Shown piece after piece: positions 51,931 through 59,913 of a stretch of 64,000 nt of DNA. The position numbers and the translations under genes are program-made. The number at the start of each line of letters is the position of its first letter. Within the stretch, counting starts at the first letter, position 1. The stretch covers positions 7,090,501 through 7,154,500 of the forward strand of contig NZ_JAUSYD010000001.1 in the NCBI RefSeq assembly GCF_030816615.1, given 5' to 3'. Under the pieces are notes generated by a model. It ran no database searches, had not been told where the DNA came from, and worked only from the letters and a program-made list of their open reading frames with translations. This stretch comes from Streptomyces sp. B1I3 (GTDB taxonomy: Bacteria > Actinomycetota > Actinomycetes > Streptomycetales > Streptomycetaceae).

Positions 51931-52416
51931 GTGCAGACTTTTCTCCCTTTTCCCTCCTTCGCGGACTCGGCACTGGTCCTGGACGGGCGGCGGCTCGGCA
52001 AACAGCGGGTGGAAGCGCTCCAGGTGCTACGCGGTCTGACCGTCCCGGGCTACGGCTGGCGCAGACACCCGGCCGTCCGCATGTGGGCCGGGTACGAGGA
52101 AGCACTCGTACGGTACGGGCTGGACATCTGCGCGGCGTGGACGGCCGAGGGGCGCTCCGACACCTGCGCGGCCACCCTGACGCGGGACTTCGGCGCCTGG
52201 CGTCCCGGGGCGGCGGTCCGGAGCCAGGGCGGGCTGGCCTCGGCCGGGGAGCTGCCGCCCTGGCTCGGGATCCCCGAGTTCCACCGCAGCCACCAGTCGG
52301 CGCTGCTCCGGAAGGACCCGGACTTCTACCGCGACCGCTTCCCCGGGGTGCCCGGCGACATGCCGTACTTCTGGCCGAAGTCGGATCGCGACCCGGAACC
52401 CGGGCCCGCCGGATGA
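51931..52416 (+). CDS. Pyrimidine-dimer glycosylase-like protein (MSMEG_6728 family)
   Basis: A 161-residue soluble protein. It begins MQTFLPFPSFADSALVLDGR-RLGKQRVEALQVLRGL, which matches the actinobacterial MSMEG_6728 family, related to phage T4-type endonuclease V enzymes for UV damage. It continues WAGYEEALVRYGLDICAAW and ends with PYFWPKSD. The GTG at 51931 is the natural start. It lies 62 bases after the ctaG-like gene. The repair role is by family analogy only. Confidence 0.78.
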   Translation: MQTFLPFPSFADSALVLDGRRLGKQRVEALQVLRGLTVPGYGWRRHPAVRMWAGYEEALVRYGLDICAAWTAEGRSDTCAATLTRDFGAWRPGAAVRSQGGLASAGELPPWLGIPEFHRSHQSALLRKDPDFYRDRFPGVPGDMPYFWPKSDRDPEPGPAG

Positions 52417-52619
52417 CCCGGTGTGCCCTCTCGGTGTCGATGGGGGCCGGCAGCTCGTGCGTCCGGTCGCGCTTCACGGACGGAAGCTGAGGGCCCGTCT
52501 GGTGACGCCCCGTCCGTCCGGCAGCCGCACGCCTGTGGAGCGGCCGCCGGGAGGGGCCGCCGCCGTAGGGGGCGATGGGGGGATCCTTCGCCGGGGCGGC
52601 GGCCGGCCGGGGACCGCGG

Positions 52620-53072
52620 TCAGCGGGAAGGGTGAGAAGGGCACCGCTGAGGCTCGCCCCACGGCATCTCCAGTGCGGCCCGCAGGGCGGCGACCATGTC
52701 GATGCCGATGCGCGCCTCCAGTTCCTCCTCCAGGCGTTCCAGGACGCCGAGGGCCTTCCGGTGGGTGCGGGCCCCCTCCTGCGTGCGCCGGATCAGGCGC
52801 TGCCGGCCGTGAGCCGGGTCCGCCACCTGCTCCAGGTGCCCCGACGCGATCAGGCCGTGCACGGCCTGATGGGTCGTCTGGCGGGCGACCCCCATCCTGC
52901 GGGCCAGCTCGGCGACGGTCGTGCCCTCCTCGTCCAGCACGGCGAACAGCTCGAGCTGGGCGGGGGACACCGGCGCGATGCCCGCGGCCTCCAGGGACGC
53001 GAGCAGCCCCTCCTCGAACCAGCGGCGGGCGTCGAGCAGCAACTGGGGGAGGTTGGGGCGGGGCGGATACAT
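52620..53072 (-). CDS. MarR family regulator of the quercetinase gene
   Basis: A 150-residue winged-helix repressor. It contains PAQLELFAVLDEEG, the recognition helix region TVAELARRMGVARQTTHQAV and the wing DPAHGRQRLIRRTQEG. The ATG (53070-53072) follows GAGGA. It is divergent from the quercetinase gene, and a clear inverted repeat (53141-53157) lies between them, so it probably represses both until a flavonoid-like ligand binds. Confidence 0.88.
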   Translation of the reverse strand: MYPPRPNLPQLLLDARRWFEEGLLASLEAAGIAPVSPAQLELFAVLDEEGTTVAELARRMGVARQTTHQAVHGLIASGHLEQVADPAHGRQRLIRRTQEGARTHRKALGVLERLEEELEARIGIDMVAALRAALEMPWGEPQRCPSHPSR

Positions 53073-53140
53073 CGGTTCCTCGTGGTGGAAGGCAGGGCAG
53101 GGCGAGTGTACGGCCTGGCTTGTCAACCCAGGCTCCGGCA

Positions 53141-53157
53141 TGTCAGGCTACCTGACA
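53141..53157. promoter_or_regulatory. MarR-type operator
   Basis: TGTCAGG-CTA-CCTGACA: 7-base perfect arms and a 3-base spacer in the 119-base divergent region between the MarR and quercetinase genes. Confidence 0.75.
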
Positions 53158-53191
53158 TTCGACGTGGGCCTTCCTTCCGCCTGGAGCTTTC

Positions 53192-53749
53192 ATGACCTTC
53201 GAGTACGCCACCCGCTACCGCCGCGCCTCGCACATCCCCCCCGACCCGGGCAAGCCGTACTTCATCGAGAAGGGGAACGGCGACCGCGCCCACCTGTTCA
53301 CCGACCTGTTCACCATCTACGCGGGCGGCGAACAGACCGAGAACACCTTCAACTTCTTCACCTGTGAAGGCCCCAAGGGCGATGTCATCCCCGCCCATTC
53401 ACACGCCGACACCTATGAGGTCTTCTACATCACGCACGGAGCCGTCCGGCTGTTCGTCGAGGATCTGGAGGGGGAGCAGTACGAGAAGCTGCTGACACCC
53501 GGCGACTTCGGATTCGTGCCGAAGAACTGCCCGCACTCCTACCGCATGGAGCGTCATCACAGTCAGATCGTCGGCGTCGCCGCCGGTCCGGGCGGCACCT
53601 TCGAGCGGTTCTTCGAGAACCTCGGCGCCCCCGCCGAGGAACTGGGTCTGCCGAGCGCACCGGTCATCCCGGCACGGGAGAAGTTCGCGACGGTTCCCCG
53701 GGCGTACGACGTGACGTTCCTGCCCGAGCAGCAGTGGCGCAGCCGGTGA
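53192..53749 (+). CDS. queD: Quercetin 2,3-dioxygenase (cupin)
   Basis: Opens the heterocycle of flavonols with oxygen, releasing CO. The 185-residue protein is a single-domain (monocupin) quercetinase very like Streptomyces QueD. The first cupin motif, PAHSHADTYEVFYITHGAVR, carries the His-His-Glu metal ligands, and the second, PKNCPHSYRM, carries the third His. No signal peptide. The ATG at 53192 starts TFEYATRYRRASHIPPDPGK. The esterase gene overlaps its stop by four bases, so the products act together. Confidence 0.9.
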   Translation: MTFEYATRYRRASHIPPDPGKPYFIEKGNGDRAHLFTDLFTIYAGGEQTENTFNFFTCEGPKGDVIPAHSHADTYEVFYITHGAVRLFVEDLEGEQYEKLLTPGDFGFVPKNCPHSYRMERHHSQIVGVAAGPGGTFERFFENLGAPAEELGLPSAPVIPAREKFATVPRAYDVTFLPEQQWRSR

Positions 53750-54615
53750 ACCCCGAACTGCTGAAGGTGATCGGCGCGCCCGCTCCGGACGTCGCCCCGC
53801 TCCCGCCGGCGGTCGTCCACGCGTCCGGGGTACGGACCCTGCGTGCGCTTCCCTATGCCGAAGTGGAGGGCAGCCGGCCCCTGGAGCTGGACCTCTGGCT
53901 GCCGCGGGACTCCGGGGCACCGCACCCCCTGGTCCTCTTCGTGCACGGGGGTGCCTGGCGCCGTGGGCGGCGCGACGACATGGGCCTGCGTACGCGGCAC
54001 TGGGAGCCCGGACCCTTCGCGCGCATGGCCGCGGCCGGTCTGGCCGTCGCGACCGTCGACTACCGGCTCAGTGGTGAAACCACCTTCCCCGGACCCCTGG
54101 ACGACCTGCGTTCGGCGTTGCGCTGGCTCACCCTGCGCCGCACCGAACTGTGCATCGATCCCACCCGCACGGTGGTGTGGGGCGAGTCCGCGGGTGGGCA
54201 CCTCGCCTCGTTGCTCGCCCTCACCCGTCCCGGCCCTTCCCTGGCCGGCGCCGTCATCTGGTACGGCCCCAGTGACCTCACCGCCGCCGGGCCGGGCACC
54301 CCCGAGGCGCTCCTGCTCGGCGCCGACCCGGCCACCGTCGCGGACCGGGCCCGCCAGGCCAGTCCGCTCACGCATGTGCACGCGGCCGCGCCGCCGTTCC
54401 TGCTCGTGCACGGTGAACAGGACAGCATGGTCCCCTGCGCACACAGTGAACGTCTCGCGGCCGGCCTCGGCGAAGCCGGCGCCCGGGCCGAGCTGTGGAC
54501 CGTGCCCGGCTCGGACCACGTCTGGTACGGGCTCCCCGATGAGCAGGTGGAAGCGGTCTTCGCCCGGTCGCTGAACTTCGCCACGGACCTGCTGCTCGGG
54601 CCCGGGCGCCCGTAG
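53746..54615 (+). CDS. Alpha/beta hydrolase, HSL-type esterase
   Basis: A 289-residue esterase of the hormone-sensitive-lipase/BD-FAE group. The oxyanion motif is VHGGAWRRG (near residue 65), the nucleophile Ser is in GESAGGHLAS (near residue 150), and the acid and His appear in HGEQDSMVP and GSDHVWYG. The GTG overlaps the queD stop (GTGA). In this context it may hydrolyse the depside made when quercetin is cleaved, which is a plausible next step. That pairing is inference. Confidence 0.87.
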   Translation: MNPELLKVIGAPAPDVAPLPPAVVHASGVRTLRALPYAEVEGSRPLELDLWLPRDSGAPHPLVLFVHGGAWRRGRRDDMGLRTRHWEPGPFARMAAAGLAVATVDYRLSGETTFPGPLDDLRSALRWLTLRRTELCIDPTRTVVWGESAGGHLASLLALTRPGPSLAGAVIWYGPSDLTAAGPGTPEALLLGADPATVADRARQASPLTHVHAAAPPFLLVHGEQDSMVPCAHSERLAAGLGEAGARAELWTVPGSDHVWYGLPDEQVEAVFARSLNFATDLLLGPGRP

Positions 54616-54696
54616 CGCCGCGGCGATGCGCCCAGGCGCACCGGAGGAGGTGCGCGCAGTCGCTTCCGGCGCGCGGCGGGGCCGTATCCCGTACTC

Positions 54697-54732
54697 GCGG
54701 CAGGGCCCCGGGCGTGCCCGGGGCCCCGCCGC
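54697..54732. terminator. Hairpin terminator of the queD operon
   Basis: A 17-base stem, GCGGCAGGGCCCCGGGC (54697-54713) against 54716-54732, with one mismatch and a 2-base spacer. It lies 80 bases after the esterase stop and also faces the DUF3618 gene. Confidence 0.7.
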
Positions 54733-54751
54733 GGCGGTTCCTCGATCCGTG

Positions 54752-54836
54752 TGATCCGAGCGGAGGACGGCCTGATCCGAGCGGAGGACAGTCTGATCCG
54801 AGCGGAGGACAGGACAGTCTGATCCGAGCGCAGACC
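54752..54836. repeat. 21-26 bp tandem repeat, four copies
   Basis: TGATCCGAGCGGAGGAC starts at 54752, 54773 and 54794, with a variant at 54820 (GCGCAGAC). The third unit is five bases longer (AGGAC inserted). It ends at the DUF3618 stop codon. Confidence 0.85.
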
Positions 54837-55483
54837 TAGGGCCCGCCGGGTCCTTGCCGCCGTGCCTCACCGGCCAGCTGCTGTCCGGATTCGCGGGCCC
54901 GGTCGGTGACCTGTTCGGCCTGGCCGCGCCCCTCGTCACGGGTGGTGCGGGCGGCGTCCGTCGCGGTCTCCTTGACCTGCTGCGCCGCCTGTTTCGCCGT
55001 CTCGGTGGCGTCCTCCTTCACGCGCCGGGCGGATTCGGCGGCGGCCTCCTTGACCGGCTCGACCGCGCCACTCGCCTGCTCGGAGAGCCGGCCTGCCGCC
55101 TGCTCCTCGGCCTGGGACCCGGGGAGAAGAGAGGCCGCCAGCAGGCCTGCGCCGAAGGCGATCAGTCCGGCGGCCAGAGGATTGCCCTCTGTCTGCCGCA
55201 GTGCCTGTTCCGGTGCCTGCCTGACCGCCTCGCCCACTTGCCCTGCGCCCTCCGGCACGGCGTGTGCCGCCTGCCGAGTCCGCTCGGCGGCCTGACCGCC
55301 CGTGTCCGAGGCGGCGCCCATGACCCTGTGCCGCAGGCCGGTGGCCCTCGAGCGCACCCGGTCGGTGCGCCGTCGCACCACGCGCTTCGGACTGGCGCGG
55401 TCGGCCAGCTGGTCCACGTCTTGGGAGAGCCTGTTGCGAGTCGCCTGGATGTCGGCCTTTACCTGGTCGGGTGACGTGCCCAC
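54836..55483 (-). CDS. DUF3618 envelope stress protein
   Basis: A 215-residue protein. The DUF3618 signature DQVKADIQATRNRLSQDVDQ is at the N-terminus, then RRRTDRVRSR, then a membrane-like segment (NPLAAGLIAFGAGLLAASLL, about residues 103-122). The long Ala/Glu/Lys helix after it (SARRVKEDATETAKQAAQQV) resembles LEA or apolipoprotein-like amphipathic helices. The GTG at 55481-55483 has AGGAGG upstream and overlaps the previous gene by 25 bases. It is the third gene of a three-gene operon. Confidence 0.85.
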   Translation of the reverse strand: MGTSPDQVKADIQATRNRLSQDVDQLADRASPKRVVRRRTDRVRSRATGLRHRVMGAASDTGGQAAERTRQAAHAVPEGAGQVGEAVRQAPEQALRQTEGNPLAAGLIAFGAGLLAASLLPGSQAEEQAAGRLSEQASGAVEPVKEAAAESARRVKEDATETAKQAAQQVKETATDAARTTRDEGRGQAEQVTDRARESGQQLAGEARRQGPGGP

Positions 55484-55884
55484 TGTGCGTCCTCCTTCAA
55501 TGTCTCCATGGTTCGTTCCGGCTGGGGCGAGACGCGCCGCATCCTGGCCCGGCCCATCACGAACAGCACGCCCGCGACGGCCGCCCACACAGCGGTGACG
55601 ATCAGTGCCGCCCAGCCGGCGTCCATGACGTTGGCCAAGCCGAACACAGCTGCCAGCGACAGGAACAGCGCCACCATGTAACCGGCGAACCCGGCCCCGC
55701 CGAACATTCCGGCGGCCTTGGCCGCCTTGGTCGCCTCCTCACGGATTTCGGCCTTGGCGAGTTCCACCTCCTGCCGGAACAGCACCTGCACGTCCGACGT
55801 CACCACGGACAGCAGCTCGCCGACCGAGCGGTCCTCGACCGTGCTCTGCGTCGTGGACATCGACTGCCTCGATATGGTCGACAT
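55459..55884 (-). CDS. Phage-holin-like (DUF1469 superfamily) membrane protein
   Basis: A 141-residue protein with a helical N-terminus (SVGELLSVVTSDVQVLFRQE; VELAKAEIREEATKAAKA) and two membrane helices (about 68-90 and 98-118). It is of the Phage_holin_3_6/actinobacterial holin-like family often found beside DUF3618 genes. The ATG (55882-55884) is one base after the upstream stop. The function is unknown; a membrane-shaping role in the envelope is likely. Confidence 0.85.
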   Translation of the reverse strand: MSTISRQSMSTTQSTVEDRSVGELLSVVTSDVQVLFRQEVELAKAEIREEATKAAKAAGMFGGAGFAGYMVALFLSLAAVFGLANVMDAGWAALIVTAVWAAVAGVLFVMGRARMRRVSPQPERTMETLKEDAQWARHPTR

Positions 55885-55885
55885 C

Positions 55886-56467
55886 TCACACCCCCGGACG
55901 GCGCGGAAGCTCCGCCCGTGCCGAGCCGGCCGGCTCCAGCGCGTCCCTCTCCCGGGAACCGTCGGCCGATCGGCCACCGTCCGGCGAGTGGGCCGCCTTG
56001 CCTGCCTTGCCGAGACGTCCGACGACGAGTCCCGCCAGCACCGCTCCGCCCAGGAACGCGCCCGGCCGCCGACGGCCGAAGTCCCGCAGATCGCCCAGCA
56101 TGTCGTCGAGGCTGTTCTCGGCGAGATAGTTCGCGGCCCGGTGACCCTGGCCCGCGGTGCGGACCGTGAGGCTGCGGGCCGGGGAATCGCCCGATGCTCC
56201 CTGGGCGAGACCCTCGAGATCGTCCGCCCACTGCCGCACCGCGTCGGCCAGGCGGTCCGTCTGTTCCTGCCCCTCGTCCATCAGGCGCCGCTTCAAGTCG
56301 TGCATCGCGCTGTCGGCCTGCCGGCGAGCTTCACCGGCCACCTCCTTCGCCTGCTCGGCGGCGGTCCCGGCCACTTCGCCGGCCGCCTGCCCGGCCTGGG
56401 AGGTCGTTGCCGAGGCCTGTTCCTTCGCTGTCCGACCCACTTGCTGCGCCCGCTCGGCTTCCCTCAT
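55886..56467 (-). CDS. Amphipathic LEA-like membrane-associated protein
   Basis: A 193-residue protein, the first gene of the DUF3618 operon. Long charged Ala-rich helices (QVGRTAKEQASATTSQAGQA; EVAGEARRQADSAMHDLKRR) suggest LEA-like or coiled-coil structure. A short hydrophobic segment (PGAFLGGAVLAGLVVGRLG, about 145-165) could touch the membrane. The ATG (56465-56467) has GGAGGGAT upstream. I do not recognise a named family. Confidence 0.75.
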   Translation of the reverse strand: MREAERAQQVGRTAKEQASATTSQAGQAAGEVAGTAAEQAKEVAGEARRQADSAMHDLKRRLMDEGQEQTDRLADAVRQWADDLEGLAQGASGDSPARSLTVRTAGQGHRAANYLAENSLDDMLGDLRDFGRRRPGAFLGGAVLAGLVVGRLGKAGKAAHSPDGGRSADGSRERDALEPAGSARAELPRRPGV

Positions 56468-56772
56468 GAGCCATCCCTCCTTCAACGGGGGCACCGGCCC
56501 GGCCCTTCGACCCGCCGCATGTGAAGCGGCCTGCCTGCGAGCCCTCCCGCGCTGCCGCGGCGGATCCGGCCGGTACTGTTCCAAGGCCTTCACACCCCGG
56601 GTAACCATCAGATAAGTGCGCAAACAACCCATGACGAGACTTTTGCGGGCATATCAATACGGCGCGGCTGTCATGTCTCCATGCCGCGTCGATCCGGCCA
56701 CTGCGACGTGCCGACTTCGGGGGAGGCCGACCTCGCACCGGGCGCCGCGGAGGTCTGCCCCGGCGGCGCGGC

Positions 56773-57285
56773 TCAGTGGGCCAGGGTGAAGTCCTGGCCG
56801 AGCCGGTCGAGGAGTCCGTCCCGGTGCAGGGCGGATATCGGCTGCAACAGGTCGGGGTGGCGCAGCAGGGCGGCTGCCTCGAGGTCGTGCGCGTCGGGCG
56901 AGACGAGGCGCCGGAAGCCGGCGGCTCCGTCACTCATGTGCTCGCCTCCGGCGAGCGCGGCCACGGCGGCCTCGGCCAGTGAGGGGCCGGCCAGCAGGCA
57001 GGCGGCCCAGCTGGCGACGACCTCGTCCACCCACGAACACCACGGGTGGGGGTCCTGGGCGCCGAAGCCTCCTGTCACCCGGTCGAGCCGGGCCGAGCCA
57101 CCCGGCCCGGCCATGGTCACGAGGGCGGCGTCCATCGCGGTCGGGTAACGCAGCCAGGCGGCGACCGTGACGGCCTGCCGCGCCTGCACCTCCGACAGCG
57201 CCGACGAGAACGCGCCCCGCGACGGGTAGGCGCGCGTGAGCCACTGTGCGGTCGCGGTAATCAGTTCGGAGAGATCAACGTGCAC
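56773..57285 (-). CDS. Uncharacterised helical protein
   Basis: Not recognised. A 170-residue soluble protein beginning VHVDLSELITATAQWLTRAY. It has helical segments (EVQARQAVTVAAWLRYPTA) and ends with the DLLQPISALHRDGLLDRLG region. The GTG at 57283-57285 with GGGTGG upstream is preferred. An ATG at 57354 is possible but would read through most of the gap to the gap-gene terminator. It lies downstream of the GAPDH gene on the same strand but behind a terminator. Confidence 0.6.
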   Translation of the reverse strand: MHVDLSELITATAQWLTRAYPSRGAFSSALSEVQARQAVTVAAWLRYPTAMDAALVTMAGPGGSARLDRVTGGFGAQDPHPWCSWVDEVVASWAACLLAGPSLAEAAVAALAGGEHMSDGAAGFRRLVSPDAHDLEAAALLRHPDLLQPISALHRDGLLDRLGQDFTLAH

Positions 57286-57366
57286 GCCGGCCACCCGTAG
57301 TCGCCACGGAATCAGGGCTGCCGACGCTACGCCGGAGGCCTCCGTGTCCCGCATGACGCAGAACAC

Positions 57367-57398
57367 AGCCCGGCAGTGGCGTCCGCCACTGCCGGGCT
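57367..57398. terminator. Hairpin terminator of the GAPDH gene
   Basis: A perfect 14-base stem: AGCCCGGCAGTGGC (57367-57380), loop GTCC, complement 57385-57398. It lies 60 bases after the gene. Confidence 0.85.
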
Positions 57399-57458
57399 GC
57401 CGGGGTGCGGCCGGTTCCCGCCGGCTACGGGCCGGGGCCGGCAGGACCGCGAGCGGGG

Positions 57459-58904
57459 TCAGACCGCCGGCGCCGGGTAGGTGGGGTACTCCACTCCCGA
57501 GACGTGCTGGACGACGCGGATGACCTGGCACGAGTAGCCGAACTCGTTGTCGTACCAGAGATAGAGGATCGCGTTGTCGCCCTCGACCTTCGTGGCACCG
57601 GCGTCGACGATCGAGGCGTGGCGCGAGCCGATGAAGTCGCTCGAGACGGCGTCAGGGGCGCTGATGAAGTCGATCTGGCGCTTGAGCGGCGAGGTCAGGG
57701 ACACGTTGCGGAGGTAGCCGAGGACGTCCTCGCGGGTGGTCTCGCGGCCGAGCTGGAGGTTGAGGATCGCGATCGACACGTCCGGTACGGGAACGCGGAT
57801 CGAGCTGCCGGTGATCGTGGCGTCGAGGTCGGGCAGTGCCTTCGCGACGGCGGACGCGGCACCGGTCTCGGTGATGACCATGTTCAGTGGCGCCGAGCGG
57901 CCGCGGCGGTCGGACGCGTGGTAATTGTCCAGCAGGTTCTGGTCGTTGGTGAACGAGTGGACGGTCTCCACGTGGCCGCGCAGCACGCCGTACTCGTCGT
58001 TCATCGCCTTCAGCGGCGGAACGATCGCATTGGTCGTGCAGGACGCGCAGGACAGGATCTGCTCGTCCGGCTTGATCGTGTCGTGGTTGACGCCGTGCAC
58101 GATGTTGGGGACGTCGCCCTTGCCCGGCGCGGTCAGGACGACCTTGGCGATCCCGGGGCGCAGGTGCTGGGACAGGCCTTCACGGTCGCGCCACCTGCCG
58201 GTGTTGTCGATGAGGATGGCGTCCTTGATGCCGTACGCCGTGTAGTCCACCTCGGCGGGGTCGTCGGAGTAGATCACCTTGATCTCGTTGCCGTTGGCGA
58301 TGATCCGGTCGTCGGCCTCGTCGACGGTGATCGTGCCCTGGAACTGGCCGTGGATGGAGTCACGCCGCAGCAGTGAGGCGCGCTTGACCAGGTCCTGGCC
58401 GGCGGCCCTGCGGACGACGACGGCACGCAGCCGCAGGCCGTTGCCGGAGCCGGCCTTCTCGATCAGCAGGCGGGCGACGAGACGGCCGATGCGGCCGAAT
58501 CCGTAGAGGACGACGTCGCGCGGCTCGCGGCGCTCGATCTTGTCGGCGCCCGTCGCGCCGGCGACGGCCTCGGCGGTGAACTCCGCGATCGGCAGACCGC
58601 GGCCGTCGGTCCGGTACGTGGCGGCCAGCATGCCGATGTCGATCTGGGCGGGGCCGAGGTCGAGCGTGGTGAGGGCCTGCAGGAAGGGCAGCGTCTCCGT
58701 GACCGAGAGTTCCTCGCCGGCTATCTGGCGGGCGAACCGGTGGATCTTCAGGAGGCTGACCACCGACCTGTTCACCAGGGACCGGCTGTGGAGGAGGACC
58801 GTGACGTCCCGCTCCCGGTGCAGCTTCCCGATGATCGGGATCATCGACTCGGCGATCTCCTCGCGGGTCTTCCAGTTCGTGAACGCGTCTTCGTTGACAG
58901 TCAC
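57459..58904 (-). CDS. gap: Glyceraldehyde-3-phosphate dehydrogenase, long form
   Basis: A 481-residue GAPDH. An N-terminal extension of about 130 residues (NWKTREEIAESMIPIIGKLH) precedes the NAD fold VVLYGFGRIGRLVARLLIEK. The catalytic Cys is in SCASCTTNAIVPPL. The C-terminal ends with LYLWYDNEFGYSCQVIRVV, typical GAPDH. This long form is a second, separate type from the usual 335-residue enzyme and is common in Streptomyces; it may serve gluconeogenesis or NADP use. The start is a GTG at 58902-58904. Confidence 0.92.
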   Translation of the reverse strand: MTVNEDAFTNWKTREEIAESMIPIIGKLHRERDVTVLLHSRSLVNRSVVSLLKIHRFARQIAGEELSVTETLPFLQALTTLDLGPAQIDIGMLAATYRTDGRGLPIAEFTAEAVAGATGADKIERREPRDVVLYGFGRIGRLVARLLIEKAGSGNGLRLRAVVVRRAAGQDLVKRASLLRRDSIHGQFQGTITVDEADDRIIANGNEIKVIYSDDPAEVDYTAYGIKDAILIDNTGRWRDREGLSQHLRPGIAKVVLTAPGKGDVPNIVHGVNHDTIKPDEQILSCASCTTNAIVPPLKAMNDEYGVLRGHVETVHSFTNDQNLLDNYHASDRRGRSAPLNMVITETGAASAVAKALPDLDATITGSSIRVPVPDVSIAILNLQLGRETTREDVLGYLRNVSLTSPLKRQIDFISAPDAVSSDFIGSRHASIVDAGATKVEGDNAILYLWYDNEFGYSCQVIRVVQHVSGVEYPTYPAPAV

Positions 58905-58995
58905 AGGTCCATCTTTCGAGCTAGGCGGTGCTCATATGTTAGACCCTTGGTTTTCCGGTCGTTCGGACGGTCCTGCCGAGTGACTTCCCGCCGGT

Positions 58996-59039
58996 CCGGA
59001 GGCGGCCCGGAGGCGGCCCGGAGACGGCCCGGAGACGGC
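58996..59039. repeat. 11-bp tandem repeat, four copies
   Basis: CCGGAGGCGGC twice (58996, 59007), then CCGGAGACGGC twice (59018, 59029). It runs straight into the palindrome at 59029-59056. Confidence 0.85.
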
Positions 59040-59056
59040 CCGCGGGCCGTCTCCGG
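59029..59056. terminator. 28-bp perfect palindrome
   Basis: CCGGAGACGGCCCG followed directly by its complement. It lies 38 bases after the ZIP stop on the minus strand, so it is probably that gene's terminator. Confidence 0.7.
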
Positions 59057-59093
59057 AAGGCGTACCGGCGGCACGTCGGGCCCGGGCCGACGG

Positions 59094-59849
59094 TCAGGCG
59101 TGGGACAGGGCGAAGGACACCAGGAAGCCGCTGACGATGATCAGCCCCATGGCCAGGTGGGTGTCCTCGAAGGCTTCGGGAATCATCGTGTCCGCGATCA
59201 TGGCGAGGATCGCACCCGCGGCGACCGCTGTGACCGCGGCGATCACGGCCGGTGAGAATCCGCCGATCACGGTGTAGCCGAGGACCGCGGAAACGGTGCA
59301 CGTCGCGGCGATCGCGCCCCACACGCCGAAGACGTACCTCTTGCTGCGCCCGGCCTTCTTCATGCCTGCCGCGCTCGACAGTCCTTCCGGGACGTTGCTG
59401 ATGAAGACGGCCGCCACGGTCACCATGCTCACCGCGCCACCGTCGAGAAGACTCACCCCGATGACCGCGGATTCCGGAACACCGTCGAGCAGCGCTCCCA
59501 GGGCGAGCGCCGCCCCGGAGCCGCCCTGCTCGGCCTCCGAGGGCTGGCCCTGCCCGTGACCGGACCGTTTGCGGTGGCGGGCTCCGCGGTGGGCCAGCCA
59601 CATGTTCCCCACCGTGTAGGCGACCGCGCCGCCGAGCGTTCCCACGACGGCCGGCGCCAGGCCCGCCTGCTCGTACGCCTCCCCGACCAGTTCGAAGGAG
59701 ACGGCGGAGATCAGCACCCCCGCGCCGAAGGCCATGACGGTCGCGATCACCCTCTGCGGTACCCGCACGGCGAAACCGGCCGCGGCGCCGACGAGCAGCG
59801 CCGAACCGGCCACCAGCCCCCACAGACCTGCCTGTATCACTTCATCCAT
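59094..59849 (-). CDS. ZIP family metal transporter
   Basis: A 251-residue inner-membrane protein with about eight helices. The ZIP metal-path motifs are seen: GALLDGVPESAVIGVSLL (helix 4) and FISNVPEGLSSAAGMKKAG (helix 5). A His-containing cytoplasmic loop (HRGARHRKRSGHGQG) lies between helices 3 and 4. It likely moves zinc or iron, direction unknown. The ATG (59847-59849) has GGAGGG upstream. Confidence 0.9.
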   Translation of the reverse strand: MDEVIQAGLWGLVAGSALLVGAAAGFAVRVPQRVIATVMAFGAGVLISAVSFELVGEAYEQAGLAPAVVGTLGGAVAYTVGNMWLAHRGARHRKRSGHGQGQPSEAEQGGSGAALALGALLDGVPESAVIGVSLLDGGAVSMVTVAAVFISNVPEGLSSAAGMKKAGRSKRYVFGVWGAIAATCTVSAVLGYTVIGGFSPAVIAAVTAVAAGAILAMIADTMIPEAFEDTHLAMGLIIVSGFLVSFALSHA

Positions 59850-59913
59850 GCCGCCCTCCGTACCCCGTACAGCCGCGATCACCGCCTGACCGCGGAACAG
59901 ACACCTGCCCGGG

